Positions 53,611 to 63,109 of a stretch of 64,000 bases of DNA are shown piece by piece. The notes under the pieces are model-generated. The model saw only the letters and a program-made list of their open reading frames with translations. It ran no database searches and had not been told where the DNA came from. The translations under genes and the position numbers were made by a program. How positions within the stretch are numbered: the stretch's first letter is position 1; each line of letters begins with the position of its first letter. Source of the DNA: Anastatus disparis. Taxonomy: Eukaryota; Arthropoda; Insecta; Hymenoptera; Eupelmidae. Where the stretch lies: positions 744,001-808,000 of the forward strand of contig JAFFSR010000264.1 in the NCBI GenBank assembly GCA_017163975.1, written 5' to 3'.

Positions 53611-56550
53611 GTGGTAAGTCCATTTTCTTCTTCCTTCCCTTCTGATTCTCTGTTACCTACTAATAATACTTCATCTTCATCTACCATTACAAAACATGTC
53701 TCTACTGAGGATGGTCTCAGGGTTTGTCATTTTAATGCCAACTCCATTCGTGCTCATATTGAAATGATAAGATTATTTTTGGCTTCTCGCACTTATTTTC
53801 ATGTGGTGGCTGTGACTGAGACAAAGCTGGGTCAGATAGTCTCTGACTCGCTTATAGCCATAGATGACTATGTGCTTTTCAGACAGGATCGTAACACTAG
53901 AGGTGGTGGTGTTGCTCTATATGTTCATCGCTCACTGGATTGCATACGACTGTGTTCTTCAAAAGGTGGCTGGTGTGGTAAGCCAGGCTTACCTGAATAT
54001 CTCTTTTGTGAGATTAAAACTCATGATGTTGCTTCTCCTATTTTTGTTGGAGTAGTCTACAGACCACCTCATGCTCCATTCTTGGCTGGAACTGATTTTA
54101 TTCCTGATCTGTCATCTTATATGCATGATTATAGCACTAAAGTTATCTTGGGTGATTTCAATACAAACCTATCTACTGATTCTGATGACTCTTTGTTTCT
54201 GAAGGGTTTGATCAAGGAAAATGCACTCTTTTCTGTGCCTTACGGTGCAACTCATCACACTGCCACATCTGATACTTGGCTAGATTTATGCCTTGTGGAT
54301 GCAAGTGATTCCTTGCTTGATTATTGGAAGACTGATGTGCCATTTATAGATGGACATGATTTCATTGCAGCCACTGTCAAGTCTTCTCTTTCTAAGCCTG
54401 TGCTTAATGATTTCTCTTATCGAGACTATAAGGCTGTTGATAACACAAGGCTGATTGATTATTTTTCCTCTTTGGATTGCTCTATCTGTAATGGCGATTC
54501 AGATCTCGAAACTCGTCTTAATTGTCTTTATGGCCATCTAAGTGAAGCAATTTCACTCTTTGTTCCCATTAAAAAGGTTCGACAGGGTGTAAATCGTCGT
54601 CCATGGATCACTGCAGAGCATCGTGGTTTGGTTCATGATAGAGACCGGCTTTATAGACGCTATAAACGCTCACGACTTCCCTTTGACTTGCTATCATATA
54701 GAGCTGCACGTGATCGTGCTCATGAGAGCATTGAGTCTTCAAAACTCCTTTATTATTATGGCAGGCTCTCTGGGCTAAATGATTCTCGGCAAATCTGGAA
54801 GGAGCTGCGTAATCTCGGTATTTGTTCGAGTGGAAATACTTCTTGTCACCCTTTCTCTATTGATGAGCTAAATTTTCATTTTTCCAGTGTAGCATCTGAT
54901 AGATCGGTCACCTCAGTCTTTGATTATTCGAATACTTTAGCTGAGGATGAACCATTTAAACCTATGTTTACGTTCTCTGAGGTGTCGCTGTTTCAGGTTG
55001 GTCAGGCTGTGCGTAGTTTTACTACGCAGGCGAGGGGTCCAGATGACATTCCTCAGTCTCTTATTAATACTGCATTTCCTGTTATCGGTAAATTCTTGTG
55101 TCGCATTTTCAACGATTCCTTGAAAGAATGTCTTTTCCCATCATGTTGGAAGTTATCGCTTATTAAAACTATTAATAAAGTTACTTCTCCACAATCTATG
55201 AATGATATTCGACCTATTTCCTTATTATCGTTTCTGTCAAAGGTACTTGAGCGTCTTGTCCATCAGCAGTTGTATGAATATTTGTCCACTAGACAACTAT
55301 TGGATCCGCGGCAAACTGGATTTAGGACTGGGCATAGTACACAGACAGCCTTGTTGAGACTGACAGATGATATTAGACTCAATATGGATAGACGCTATGT
55401 CACCTTGCTTTTGCTATTTGATTTCAGTAAGGCATTTGATACCGTGAACCATGCTATTTTGCTTAGAAAAATGTCATCACTTGATGTCTCCATCACGGTA
55501 ATCAGATGGTTTGCCTCTTATCTTGCGGGTCGTCAGCAGGCTGTTATTGGCGAGGGTGGTAATGTATCTAATTACCTCTCTCTTAGTATGGGAGTTCCTC
55601 AAGGATCTGTATTGGGGCCGTTATTATTCTCTATATATGTGAATGATGTTGCTATTGATTTTGGTCCTGATATTCAATACCTTATATATGCTGATGATCT
55701 TCAGGTATATGTCCATTTTCCTTTGGATAAATTGGATGTTTACTCTTCTATTATGAGTGCACATGCTGTTGCTATCTCTGATTGGGCTGCTAGAAATTGC
55801 CTTAAATTGAATGTCGGTAAAACTAAGGCCATAATTATTGGCTCCTATTATTATATTAATTTGCTGTCTACTATACAGGCTGCTGGTGTCCAAATTAATG
55901 GCACTACTGTTAGGTTTGAATCTTCTGTTCGGAATTTGGGGGTGTGGTTGGACAGTAAACTGAATTGGAAGGAGCACATCTCTCAGGTTTGTAATAAGTC
56001 TTTTTCTTTGCTCTACAGGTTAAACTACTTTCGAAAGAGTACTAACATTGCTCTTCGTAAGCATCTGATACAGACTTTACTTTTTCCGCTCATCGATTAT
56101 TGTTGCCTCGTTTATTCTGATTTGTCGGCTGAACTTGACTTGAGGCTTCAGAGAGTCATCAACTCTGGTATTCGCTATGTTTATGGTGTTGGCAGACGTG
56201 AGCATATTTCTGCTTATCGTACAAAATTGGGCTGGTTATCTACCTCCAGTAGAAGAAAATATTTTGCATCCTCCTTTCTTTATAAGATGTTCTCTACTAA
56301 AGTTCCTTCTTATCTTTATTCTAGATTTATTTGGAATCAATCTGTTAGAACATTGAGGGGTGCTGTGAGGCTATTGACTGTACCACCTGCAACTACTGAA
56401 TTTTACAATGGATCGTTCTTGGTCACTTCATCCTTCCTATGGAATGAGCTCCCTGAGTCAATTCGTAATTCACCATCACTTCATTCATTTAAATCTTCAG
56501 CATTTACTCATTACCTCTCCTTAGAAAATGGACCTATGCCATCACAATAA
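53611..56550 (+). CDS. LINE ORF2 protein: APE endonuclease and reverse transcriptase
   Basis: An open frame of 979 codons with no interruption. The N-terminal about 240 residues are an APE-type endonuclease (VCHFNANSIRAHIEMIR, VVAVTETKL, GGGVALYVHRSL, VVYRPPHAP, ILGDFNTNL, DGHDFIAATV). The reverse transcriptase follows (ARGPDDIPQSLI, LDPRQTGFRTGHSTQTALL, LLLFDFSKAFDTVNHAILL, MGVPQGSVLGPLLFSIYVND, LIYADDLQVYV, with the catalytic aspartates present). The C-terminal segment has the NSGIRYVYGV and LWNELPESIRNSPSL blocks. No RNase H is seen. No ATG lies near the ORF start. An ATG at 53606 in another frame terminates at once, so reinitiation after the ORF1 stop (53597-53599) or a non-ATG start is likely. 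This is the best candidate for an active retrotransposon protein in the window. Confidence 0.92.
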   Translation: MVSPFSSSFPSDSLLPTNNTSSSSTITKHVSTEDGLRVCHFNANSIRAHIEMIRLFLASRTYFHVVAVTETKLGQIVSDSLIAIDDYVLFRQDRNTRGGGVALYVHRSLDCIRLCSSKGGWCGKPGLPEYLFCEIKTHDVASPIFVGVVYRPPHAPFLAGTDFIPDLSSYMHDYSTKVILGDFNTNLSTDSDDSLFLKGLIKENALFSVPYGATHHTATSDTWLDLCLVDASDSLLDYWKTDVPFIDGHDFIAATVKSSLSKPVLNDFSYRDYKAVDNTRLIDYFSSLDCSICNGDSDLETRLNCLYGHLSEAISLFVPIKKVRQGVNRRPWITAEHRGLVHDRDRLYRRYKRSRLPFDLLSYRAARDRAHESIESSKLLYYYGRLSGLNDSRQIWKELRNLGICSSGNTSCHPFSIDELNFHFSSVASDRSVTSVFDYSNTLAEDEPFKPMFTFSEVSLFQVGQAVRSFTTQARGPDDIPQSLINTAFPVIGKFLCRIFNDSLKECLFPSCWKLSLIKTINKVTSPQSMNDIRPISLLSFLSKVLERLVHQQLYEYLSTRQLLDPRQTGFRTGHSTQTALLRLTDDIRLNMDRRYVTLLLLFDFSKAFDTVNHAILLRKMSSLDVSITVIRWFASYLAGRQQAVIGEGGNVSNYLSLSMGVPQGSVLGPLLFSIYVNDVAIDFGPDIQYLIYADDLQVYVHFPLDKLDVYSSIMSAHAVAISDWAARNCLKLNVGKTKAIIIGSYYYINLLSTIQAAGVQINGTTVRFESSVRNLGVWLDSKLNWKEHISQVCNKSFSLLYRLNYFRKSTNIALRKHLIQTLLFPLIDYCCLVYSDLSAELDLRLQRVINSGIRYVYGVGRREHISAYRTKLGWLSTSSRRKYFASSFLYKMFSTKVPSYLYSRFIWNQSVRTLRGAVRLLTVPPATTEFYNGSFLVTSSFLWNELPESIRNSPSLHSFKSSAFTHYLSLENGPMPSQ

Positions 56551-56731
56551 AAATAAAAATAAACTGTAACTTAATTATAATCTTTAATTCAAATTATTAA
56601 GTTTTTATTATTTTCTTCTGTTTCTGTTTTAAATACTGCTTTTACTCAATATTATATTTTATTATTACTTGTATATAACTGTATAAAAATTGTACAATAT
56701 AATGTACATACAATAAACATATATCTATCTA

Positions 56732-56734
<3 letters not shown>

Positions 56735-56771
<37 letters not shown>

Positions 56772-56935
56772 GATGTTTTTTTTAAATTGGCTTACGCTTA
56801 CGTACACGTTTCTCTTCGAATGACCGATGTAGTGGATTTCTGACACGTTTTTGTCCTTTTTTCGCAGCTGTTTCTCTTTTTATCATCCAGCAGTAATCTG
56901 CTAACATGTTGATACCCCAGTTTCCTTCGAAAATT
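56735..56935 (-). repeat. Inner part of the left arm, inverted copy of 57372-57560
   Basis: CTCTTCCGATGTTTTTTTTA, then AATTGGCTTACGCTTACGTA and CCCCAGTTTCCTTCGAAA, is the reverse complement of the coding end of the protein at 56906-57571. It continues the left arm from 52985 across the LINE insertion. Confidence 0.85.
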
Positions 56936-57571
56936 TTGATACCGCCTCTGCATATAAAGCTTGGATTGATAAAGCAATTAGTTAAAGCTTTGGACAAGGA
57001 CGGTCAATGCTTCCAATATATAAGCAAAGTATTTCCCCATAAATCTGATGCTAAATTAAATGAAGGTATTTTTGATGGTCCTGAAATCCGAACTTTATTT
57101 AGAGACGAAAACTTTGAACAAAGCATGACTGATGTTGAAAAGGCAGCATGGTTAAGTTTTAAAGAGGTATCGACGAAATTTTTGGGTAATGCCAAAGACA
57201 TGAATTATAAAGCTATTGTGAAAAGAATGGTACGTAATTTTGAAAAATTGGGTTGTCTAATGAACTTAAAACTTCATTTTCTTGATTCACACGTTGATCA
57301 GTTTCCTGAAAATAACGGAGACTTTAGTGAAGAGCATGGTGAACGATTTCACCAAGATTTAAAGGAGTTTGAACGTAGATTTCAAGGAAACTGGGGTATC
57401 AACATGTTAGCAGATTACTGCTGGATGATAAAAAGAGAAACAGCTGCGAAAAAGGACAAAAACGTGTCAGAAATCCACTACATCGGTCATTCGAAGAGAA
57501 ACGTGTACGTAAGCGTAAGCCAATTTAAAAAAACATCGGAAGAAGAGAGAGAGAGAGAGAGACAAACATAG
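56906..57571 (+). CDS. Partial transposon protein in the centre of the long-inverted-repeat element
   Basis: Recognisable sequence starts at about residue 11 (ILIPPLHIKLGLIKQLVKAL) and runs to about residue 190. It includes FDGPEIRTLFRD, FLDSHVDQFPEN, DFSEEHGERFHQDLKEFE and GNWGINMLADYCWMIKRE. This block is, as I remember it, shared by many transposon-linked proteins in arthropods and cnidarians. Its function is not known to me, though the D/H/E-rich end could belong to a nuclease-like fold. The N-terminal part of such proteins is missing. The first residues come from the inverted arm, and the last residues read through the GA microsatellite. It is probably a leftover of the autonomous element. 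Confidence 0.6.
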   Translation: MLIPQFPSKILIPPLHIKLGLIKQLVKALDKDGQCFQYISKVFPHKSDAKLNEGIFDGPEIRTLFRDENFEQSMTDVEKAAWLSFKEVSTKFLGNAKDMNYKAIVKRMVRNFEKLGCLMNLKLHFLDSHVDQFPENNGDFSEEHGERFHQDLKEFERRFQGNWGINMLADYCWMIKRETAAKKDKNVSEIHYIGHSKRNVYVSVSQFKKTSEEERERERQT

Positions 57572-58201
57572 ACAAAATGTTAAGTTTAACGTACACAATA
57601 GGCTAAGTTAATATCTTGAATTTACAGTCAATGCTGTGAAAGACTCTAAAATTAGTATTTCAGACGTAAAATTTTTAAAAAATCGATAAATTTACCATAT
57701 ACAGATCTTGTCACCGCCCTCTAGAAGTAGTTTTTACACAATCTGACTTCAAATTCATGATCAGCAATCTGAAAAACCCCCAGGATAGTATTTCCAATGT
57801 TTATCGACTCTTCAAAAGACGCATGATTAAATTTTAATATTGTTTAAATCCATTTTAGGCAAAATTTCGACTTTTACCGATTTCCTCATCTTTTCAGCCC
57901 CATACAGAGGACTAGAATCGCGTTAAAAAAATTTGAAGGTATGGTTTCCCGTGTATTTTTTCCCGTAGAATTCGATTTTGAAGTCCAATTAACCGTATCT
58001 CATGATTTGTTTTTTCTAGACTCGAAAAACCGCAAAAAAACCGTAAAAAATGAGGTTTTTTCAATAAAACTCTGAGAAAAGGTAGGAAAACCCTATATTT
58101 TTATTACAGATTCGGATTCAGCGTCGAAAAATACATGGGAATATGTATGTCCGGTCAAAAGTTCAGACATTTTTTTTCATTTTGTGGGCCTGTGTTATTA
58201 G

Positions 58202-58333
58202 TAACTTACACGTTTCTATTTTATAAATTTTCTTAAATTTGAACTTCGAAATTCCATAATAATTATTCGAATAAATGGAATTCGTATTTTTGACGCAAAT
58301 ATTAGATGAACATTCTAATTATTGGACCCCACC
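58202..58333. mobile_element. Half of a GGGTGGGGTCC-ended MITE, inverted
   Basis: It matches the reverse complement of 40741-40870 over its whole length and ends GGACCCCACCC. It directly abuts the right end of the long-inverted-repeat element, which suggests that element inserted into it. The other half is not visible on the left flank. Confidence 0.65.
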
Positions 58334-59392
58334 CGATTTAAGCATGTAATTAGCTAGGAAATAACTAAATTAAGCTATATTTGAGCTTTAAAATAACCGA
58401 AAATTAGCTGATTTCAAGCTTGTAGTCAACTTGGTAATAGCTAATTTTAAGTTTCGTATATAACGATATATGATAACATATAAGTTTAAGATTTATAATA
58501 GATGAAAAATAGGTTACAATATATTTTTACAATTAGCTAACTATCCTGTAATCATCGTGAAGTTTAATCATATAAATAATTATCAATTTTACGATTTTAT
58601 TTAAAGTATAGGGTTGAAAATATCATTTTGAAAAAGCTAAATTGAAGTGTAATAATCAAATGATAAGATTTAAATTTTGTTAAATCAATATCTAACACTT
58701 AAATATAGTCTTTATAAATTAAATTTAATTTTTATTTAATTTTGTAAAAAAACACCGACATTACAGTTTTCCAAATTTTTTATTCTTAATCCATAAATGT
58801 TTCAAATATCTATTACTGTCTTCCATTTTAGTTCATTATAAAACTGTCGAATATAAAACTATCATTATATTCAGTTCATTATAAAAGTATTTATTAGCTA
58901 CCCTCCAATCTGACCCACTGCCCGAACGGAGCTTGCGTAGTTTATTGAATACATTAAAGAAAATTATACAAATTGCATACGTAAAATTAAAAATCTATCG
59001 CGTTTATATTATACGGTATTTAATCCAGCATCGAACTTGGACCATAATTTATTTGTTTTGAAAAGTAACAATTACCCACTTAGGTACGTTACAAGATTTT
59101 ATTTAATTTATATATATATATTTATATATAATAATATCTATTTTTTTAATTTTTTACTATTTATTGTTATATATTTATTGTTATTATTGATTATAATAGA
59201 TTTACAAATAGAGTTTTTTTTTCAATTGAATTTCATACAAATAGATTTTTTTAGTTATAATTTCATTTTTTATACATAGATTTTTTTATTTATAATTACA
59301 TTTTAATCATAATTATTATTTTATAACTATTAAAATCATTCAGAGTTAATAATTGATTGACTTTACATTGGTTATTATAAAAAAATTTTTAA
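58334..59392. other. AT-rich gene-free stretch
   Basis: Weak AGCTAA-type words at 58340-58450, then AT-rich sequence. The open frame at 59037-59279 is low complexity. Confidence 0.35.
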
Positions 59393-61433
59393 ATGGAGTG
59401 CGATCCAAGTGAGGATGAAGATTATCATAAGATTGAAAATGATGAACTAGAATTGATAACTGTTAGTGTTCATAAATGTATTGAAATACTAAAAGAAAAG
59501 GGCATCATTAATAAGTCTTCATCCATATCCTCTTCAATGAGAGTAGAAAACGCTAGCCAAGAAATGGCAGATATTTTAATAGATTATATCAACAACACTG
59601 ATTTTAAACTAGTGACATTTGAAGAACTGTGCTTAGAAAGTGAAGTTGTTGTGTGGGAAGCTGATGAACCAAGCAATCAGTACAGTGAAGAATTGACTTC
59701 AGAACCATCAGGTAAAAATATTTCATAAGAAAATATTTTATTAGTAATTTAAAATATTGAATGATCTATTTTTAAAATAGAATCACTTCCTTCAACCCAA
59801 TCGGCTACTGGTTATGAACCTCCAAAAAAAAGAAGTACAGTTTCATTCCAATCGACAAAAAGATTAAGGCTGTTAATCTTTTTCGTGAACATCCAAATTG
59901 GAGTCTAAAAACTTTACAAAAATTTGTTGGCCCTTGTTTAATACGAAAAGATGAAGTTCATCGATGGAAAAAAGATGTAATAAATGGGAGTACAAAATTC
60001 GACAAATTAAAAGAAATTGATTACTAGACTAAAAAGATTTCAAGATGCCCGTATAAATAAACAGCCAGTTTCCACAAAGAACATCCAAGAATGGGGTTTG
60101 CAAGCAGCAACACAATTCATTGGAAATGGGACTTTTTCATCTGAAGCTTGACCATCTTGGGCAAGTGCCTTTAAAAAAAATAATAGAATTCGAAATTTTC
60201 AAAAATTGATTTTCATAGCGTAGTTTTAATTTTAGAGCATTTTTAAAATTTTGAAAAAGAAATTTTGAAAAGAAAATGTTATTTATTTAACCAGTTAGAT
60301 CTCGAAAATTACTCGATGGATTTGCTTCAAATTTTGTATACCATCTATGTTTTTGTATAACTAGACGGGAAGCTATTGAAAATTGGTATTCATAGTGTAG
60401 TTTTTTTTTATAAAGCCATTTTAAGAATTTGAAAAAATTTTCAATTTTTAATTTTTTTTGTATTTTACGTAAGTTACTTGGTGAATTTGCTTTGAGATTT
60501 CCATGAGAATAATTTGCATCTGCCAAAAGAAGGATAACTTTTATAAACCAATCTTCTTATAGTAGTTTTCATTTTAGAAAATTTTAAAAATTTTCTTAAA
60601 AAATTTTCATATTTTAGTTTTTTTCCATTTTACGTAAAATACTCGATAGATTTGCTCTAAAATTTGTATACAAGTTATTTGCTACTGTCTTTATAAACCA
60701 AGTTTAAAAAAAATAATTTTCTTAGCGTAGCTTTTTGATCACTTCTTTTGATTTCTGAGTAACTCTTGAAAATTTATAATAGTACTACTGATTTAGATGT
60801 TGACTTGTATTATTACATTCAATTAAGTATTTAAATATAATCATTATTAAATATTATAAATTAAATTGTTTTTTAATAAATGGAAAAAATATTTGAAGAA
60901 GAAGAATGAATTTCGTTGTCATCGTTCTTTTAAAGTACAAATTCATTAATAAATATTAATGTTAGACAATTTTTTTATATTAAAATCACATTTAAATAAA
61001 TATAAAAAAAAATAATGAAACTCAAAGAGCTCTATGAGAAAGCATTCCGCCAAAGCATTTGGCAGCGTTTTTAATGCAGCAGCAAAGGCAATTAAACTCT
61101 CGAGATGATGCTGTGAAAATTCATTCGATTATTCACCATCAGCTATCTGCTCCATTATTTAGACCAATGATTGAATACGTATGGTACTCTTCTGGACTAA
61201 TTACTGATAGAGATATCTTTATGAATGTCAGTGAGGCATGCTTCTCATTAAAAAACAGCAAAAAATGTGAATGTGATTCAATTGCATTCATAAAATGTGC
61301 TTGGTGCAAAGAGTACTCTTGTTTCCAATGTTTTTATGATTTATATCACCTTGTAAAATGCACACAAACTTTTGTTAATATTGAGAATAAATTCCTTAAT
61401 TTTAAAATATTTAAAATCAGTCTACTTATTTAA
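59393..61433 (+). pseudogene. DNA-transposon transposase pseudogene, middle replaced by a repeat
   Basis: The 5' part has an intact first exon (59393-59711; acidic N-terminus MECDPSEDEDYHKIE), then a donor GTAAAA and an acceptor before 59781. The next exon reads ESLPSTQSATGYEPPKKR and then breaks. A frameshift precedes IKAVNLFREHPNWSLKTLQK, and another precedes the segment ARINKQPVSTKNIQEWGLQA. A TGA follows at about 60149, before SWASAFKKNNRI. These are helix-turn-helix-like blocks typical of an insect transposase family. After the inserted repeat, 61073-61400 encodes the C-terminal end (QQQRQLNSRDDAVKIHSI, FIKCAWCKEYSCFQCFYDLY), a cysteine/histidine-rich tail. The catalytic middle is missing. 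It is clearly dead. Confidence 0.7.
60192..61072 (+). mobile_element. Satellite-bearing repeat element, short copy
   Basis: Nearly the same as 46361-47176, including AACCAGTTAGATCTCGAAAA, TAGTACTACTGATTTAGATG and the end GCCAAAGCATTTGGCAGCG. It has about 65 extra bp (around 60545-60610) that the 45-kb copy lacks. It lacks the 5' terminus and the GT tract, and lies between the two halves of the transposase pseudogene. Confidence 0.85.
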
Positions 61434-61693
61434 TTTATACCTTAATGTATAAAATAATTTTAAGATTTAAATTAGATTTGAAAATAATTGTAAAATCATT
61501 AATAAATTTAAAATAGTTTTTAAAATAATTACTATGTGGTTTACATACATTTTAGAAACTGTGTAAAAAATTATCATTATATGTATATCAATAAGTAACA
61601 GATATTATTTTAATAAAAAAATTAAGATTTTACATACATGCATTAACAACTTTACCATTGGATCCAAAACAGATATGATTTTTAATCACAATT
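61434..61693. other. Short AT-rich spacer
   Basis: No feature recognised between the two pseudogenes. Confidence 0.4.
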
Positions 61694-63107
61694 TTAATCT
61701 TTCTTCAAAGATTTCGAAATATTTTCCATTAAACTAATTTTTTTCTCTTGATACGCCTCTCTACTTTCTCATCTTTTTCGTTTATCTTTACGAGATTCTT
61801 GTAGAAATGCTATTTTTTCAGCCTCTAGTGCATTCTGAGGACGTTCTAATGAAAATAATAATCATTACATTACATATTACATAATACAAATAAATAATTT
61901 TTATTTAAATAAGTATAACATACTATTTGCAAGTTTTTTTGAATCTAAATCATCTCCTGAAACATTTGATCCTGCTGTTGACAGTGGTCATATCCATGGT
62001 TTCTTACAGAATATCTCATCAAGTACCTAAAAGAAATTTTTATTGATTCCTAATTTTGCAAGGTATCGTCTTTTAAAAATTAAATACTAAAAATAAATAC
62101 TAACATCATAATAAACATATTTCATTGGCTCAACACCACTTTGAGAGTTGTGATCTTTTACTTCTTTATATTTCTTTTTCAATAAATCCATTTTACTAGA
62201 ACATTGGCTAATGGAAAGTTTATATCCTTTGACAACCATTTTATTAACAACTTTTTTCCACAATATTTTTAAAGTGATTTTCTTGGTATTATATAATTCT
62301 TCATACTTTTTGTAGGATTCTATTAATAATAACGTATCATCTTTGGTCCATACATGACATTTTGACGAAAAATTAACTTCATCTTCATTTTCTTTGTCTG
62401 TATCATCTACTTCAAAATTATTCATGGAAGTTATTGATTGTGTACTGGCTGATTTGCCACTAGAGCTGCATCCAGGTACCATGGCTGTTTGCAAAACATT
62501 CGATTTTTGACAATTTAAAGTCTTTTTATAATCTTCAAGCAATTGTTAAACATAGTTGATATCTATAAAAAACTTTTTATAAGTAGCATAATATTATATT
62601 TATTAAAATAAAATATCATTTGAAAATAAAAATTACCATTTGCTGCCTTACTGCATACATCTTCACTTATATATAATATAAAATTTTCTTTGGTTATATC
62701 GTCATGTAAAATTAATGGCTTTGTAGTCTTCATAGAACATGCTTTTTCAGATATTCTCTTTCTTTCTTTATGATAACGATGAAATAATTCAGTTGCGTAG
62801 AGAAGATCTTATAAAAAAGTATAAAATTAAAATTAATAAATTAAAATTAAATTTTTTTAATCTTATAAAAATAAAATACCTTCATGAGCTCGTTTAGCTA
62901 GTTCAGGTGTTACTTTAATCGAAATACTTTCTTTCGATTCTGCATCAATCAACTCTAATGATACTATAAGTCATTCAAACTTAAAGAATCATTTGAAACA
63001 CTTGCTTTATTAACTGATTCTGATGATATTAAGTTATTTGAACTTGGAGAATCGTTCGAAGCACTTTCTTTATTAACTGATTCGTCAACAAACTCCAAAA
63101 TATTCAT
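61694..63107 (-). pseudogene. Myb/SANT-like DNA-binding protein gene, decayed
   Basis: Several minus-strand exon pieces can be read. 63107 to about 62880 begins MNILEFVDESVNKESAS, but a frameshift makes a TAG before SLELIDAESKES. About 62820-62640 reads ATELFHRYHKERKRISEK, then KTTKPLILHDDITKE. 62542-62100 is open for 151 codons and contains a Myb/SANT-like domain (WTKDDTLLLIESYKKYEEL, LWKKVVNKM, SSKMDLLKKKYKEV). About 62025-61925 reads VLDEIFCKKPWI, then TGA, then PLSTAGSNVSGDDLDSKK. About 61850-61694 reads ERPQNALEAEKIAFLQE, with a TGA inside. Such domains occur in PIF/Harbinger accessory proteins and in host regulators, and I cannot decide which. The lesions make a functional product unlikely. 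Confidence 0.6.
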
Positions 63108-63109
63108 CT

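Larger units (their letters stand above)
52986..56733 (+). mobile_element. Non-LTR retrotransposon (LINE, CR1/L2-like), nearly intact
   Basis: It sits exactly inside a TC microsatellite: CTCTCTCT abuts both the 5' end and the 3' ATCT tail (ATATCTATCTATCTATCT near 56722-56740). It carries ORF1 with an FP25K-like C-terminal domain and ORF2 with endonuclease and RT. There is no RNase H domain. ORF1 lacks an N-terminal zinc-finger or PHD part, so the copy may be slightly 5'-truncated. Removing it restores the fold-back arm of the host element, so it inserted after that element formed. Confidence 0.9.
52317..58200. mobile_element. Large element with near-identical inverted arms, interrupted by a LINE
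   Basis: The left arm (52317-52985, resuming at 56735-56935 beyond the LINE) is mirrored by 57372-58200. Both arms start TAATAACACAGGCCCACAAA. By eye they differ at only a few positions, for example GACAAGAACTG against GACAAGATCTG and CTTCGAAATCG against CTTCAAAATCG. A TC/GA microsatellite lies within both arms. The unique centre (about 56936-57371) encodes part of a protein. After removing the LINE the element is about 2.1 kb and looks non-autonomous. The superfamily was not determined. Confidence 0.85.
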
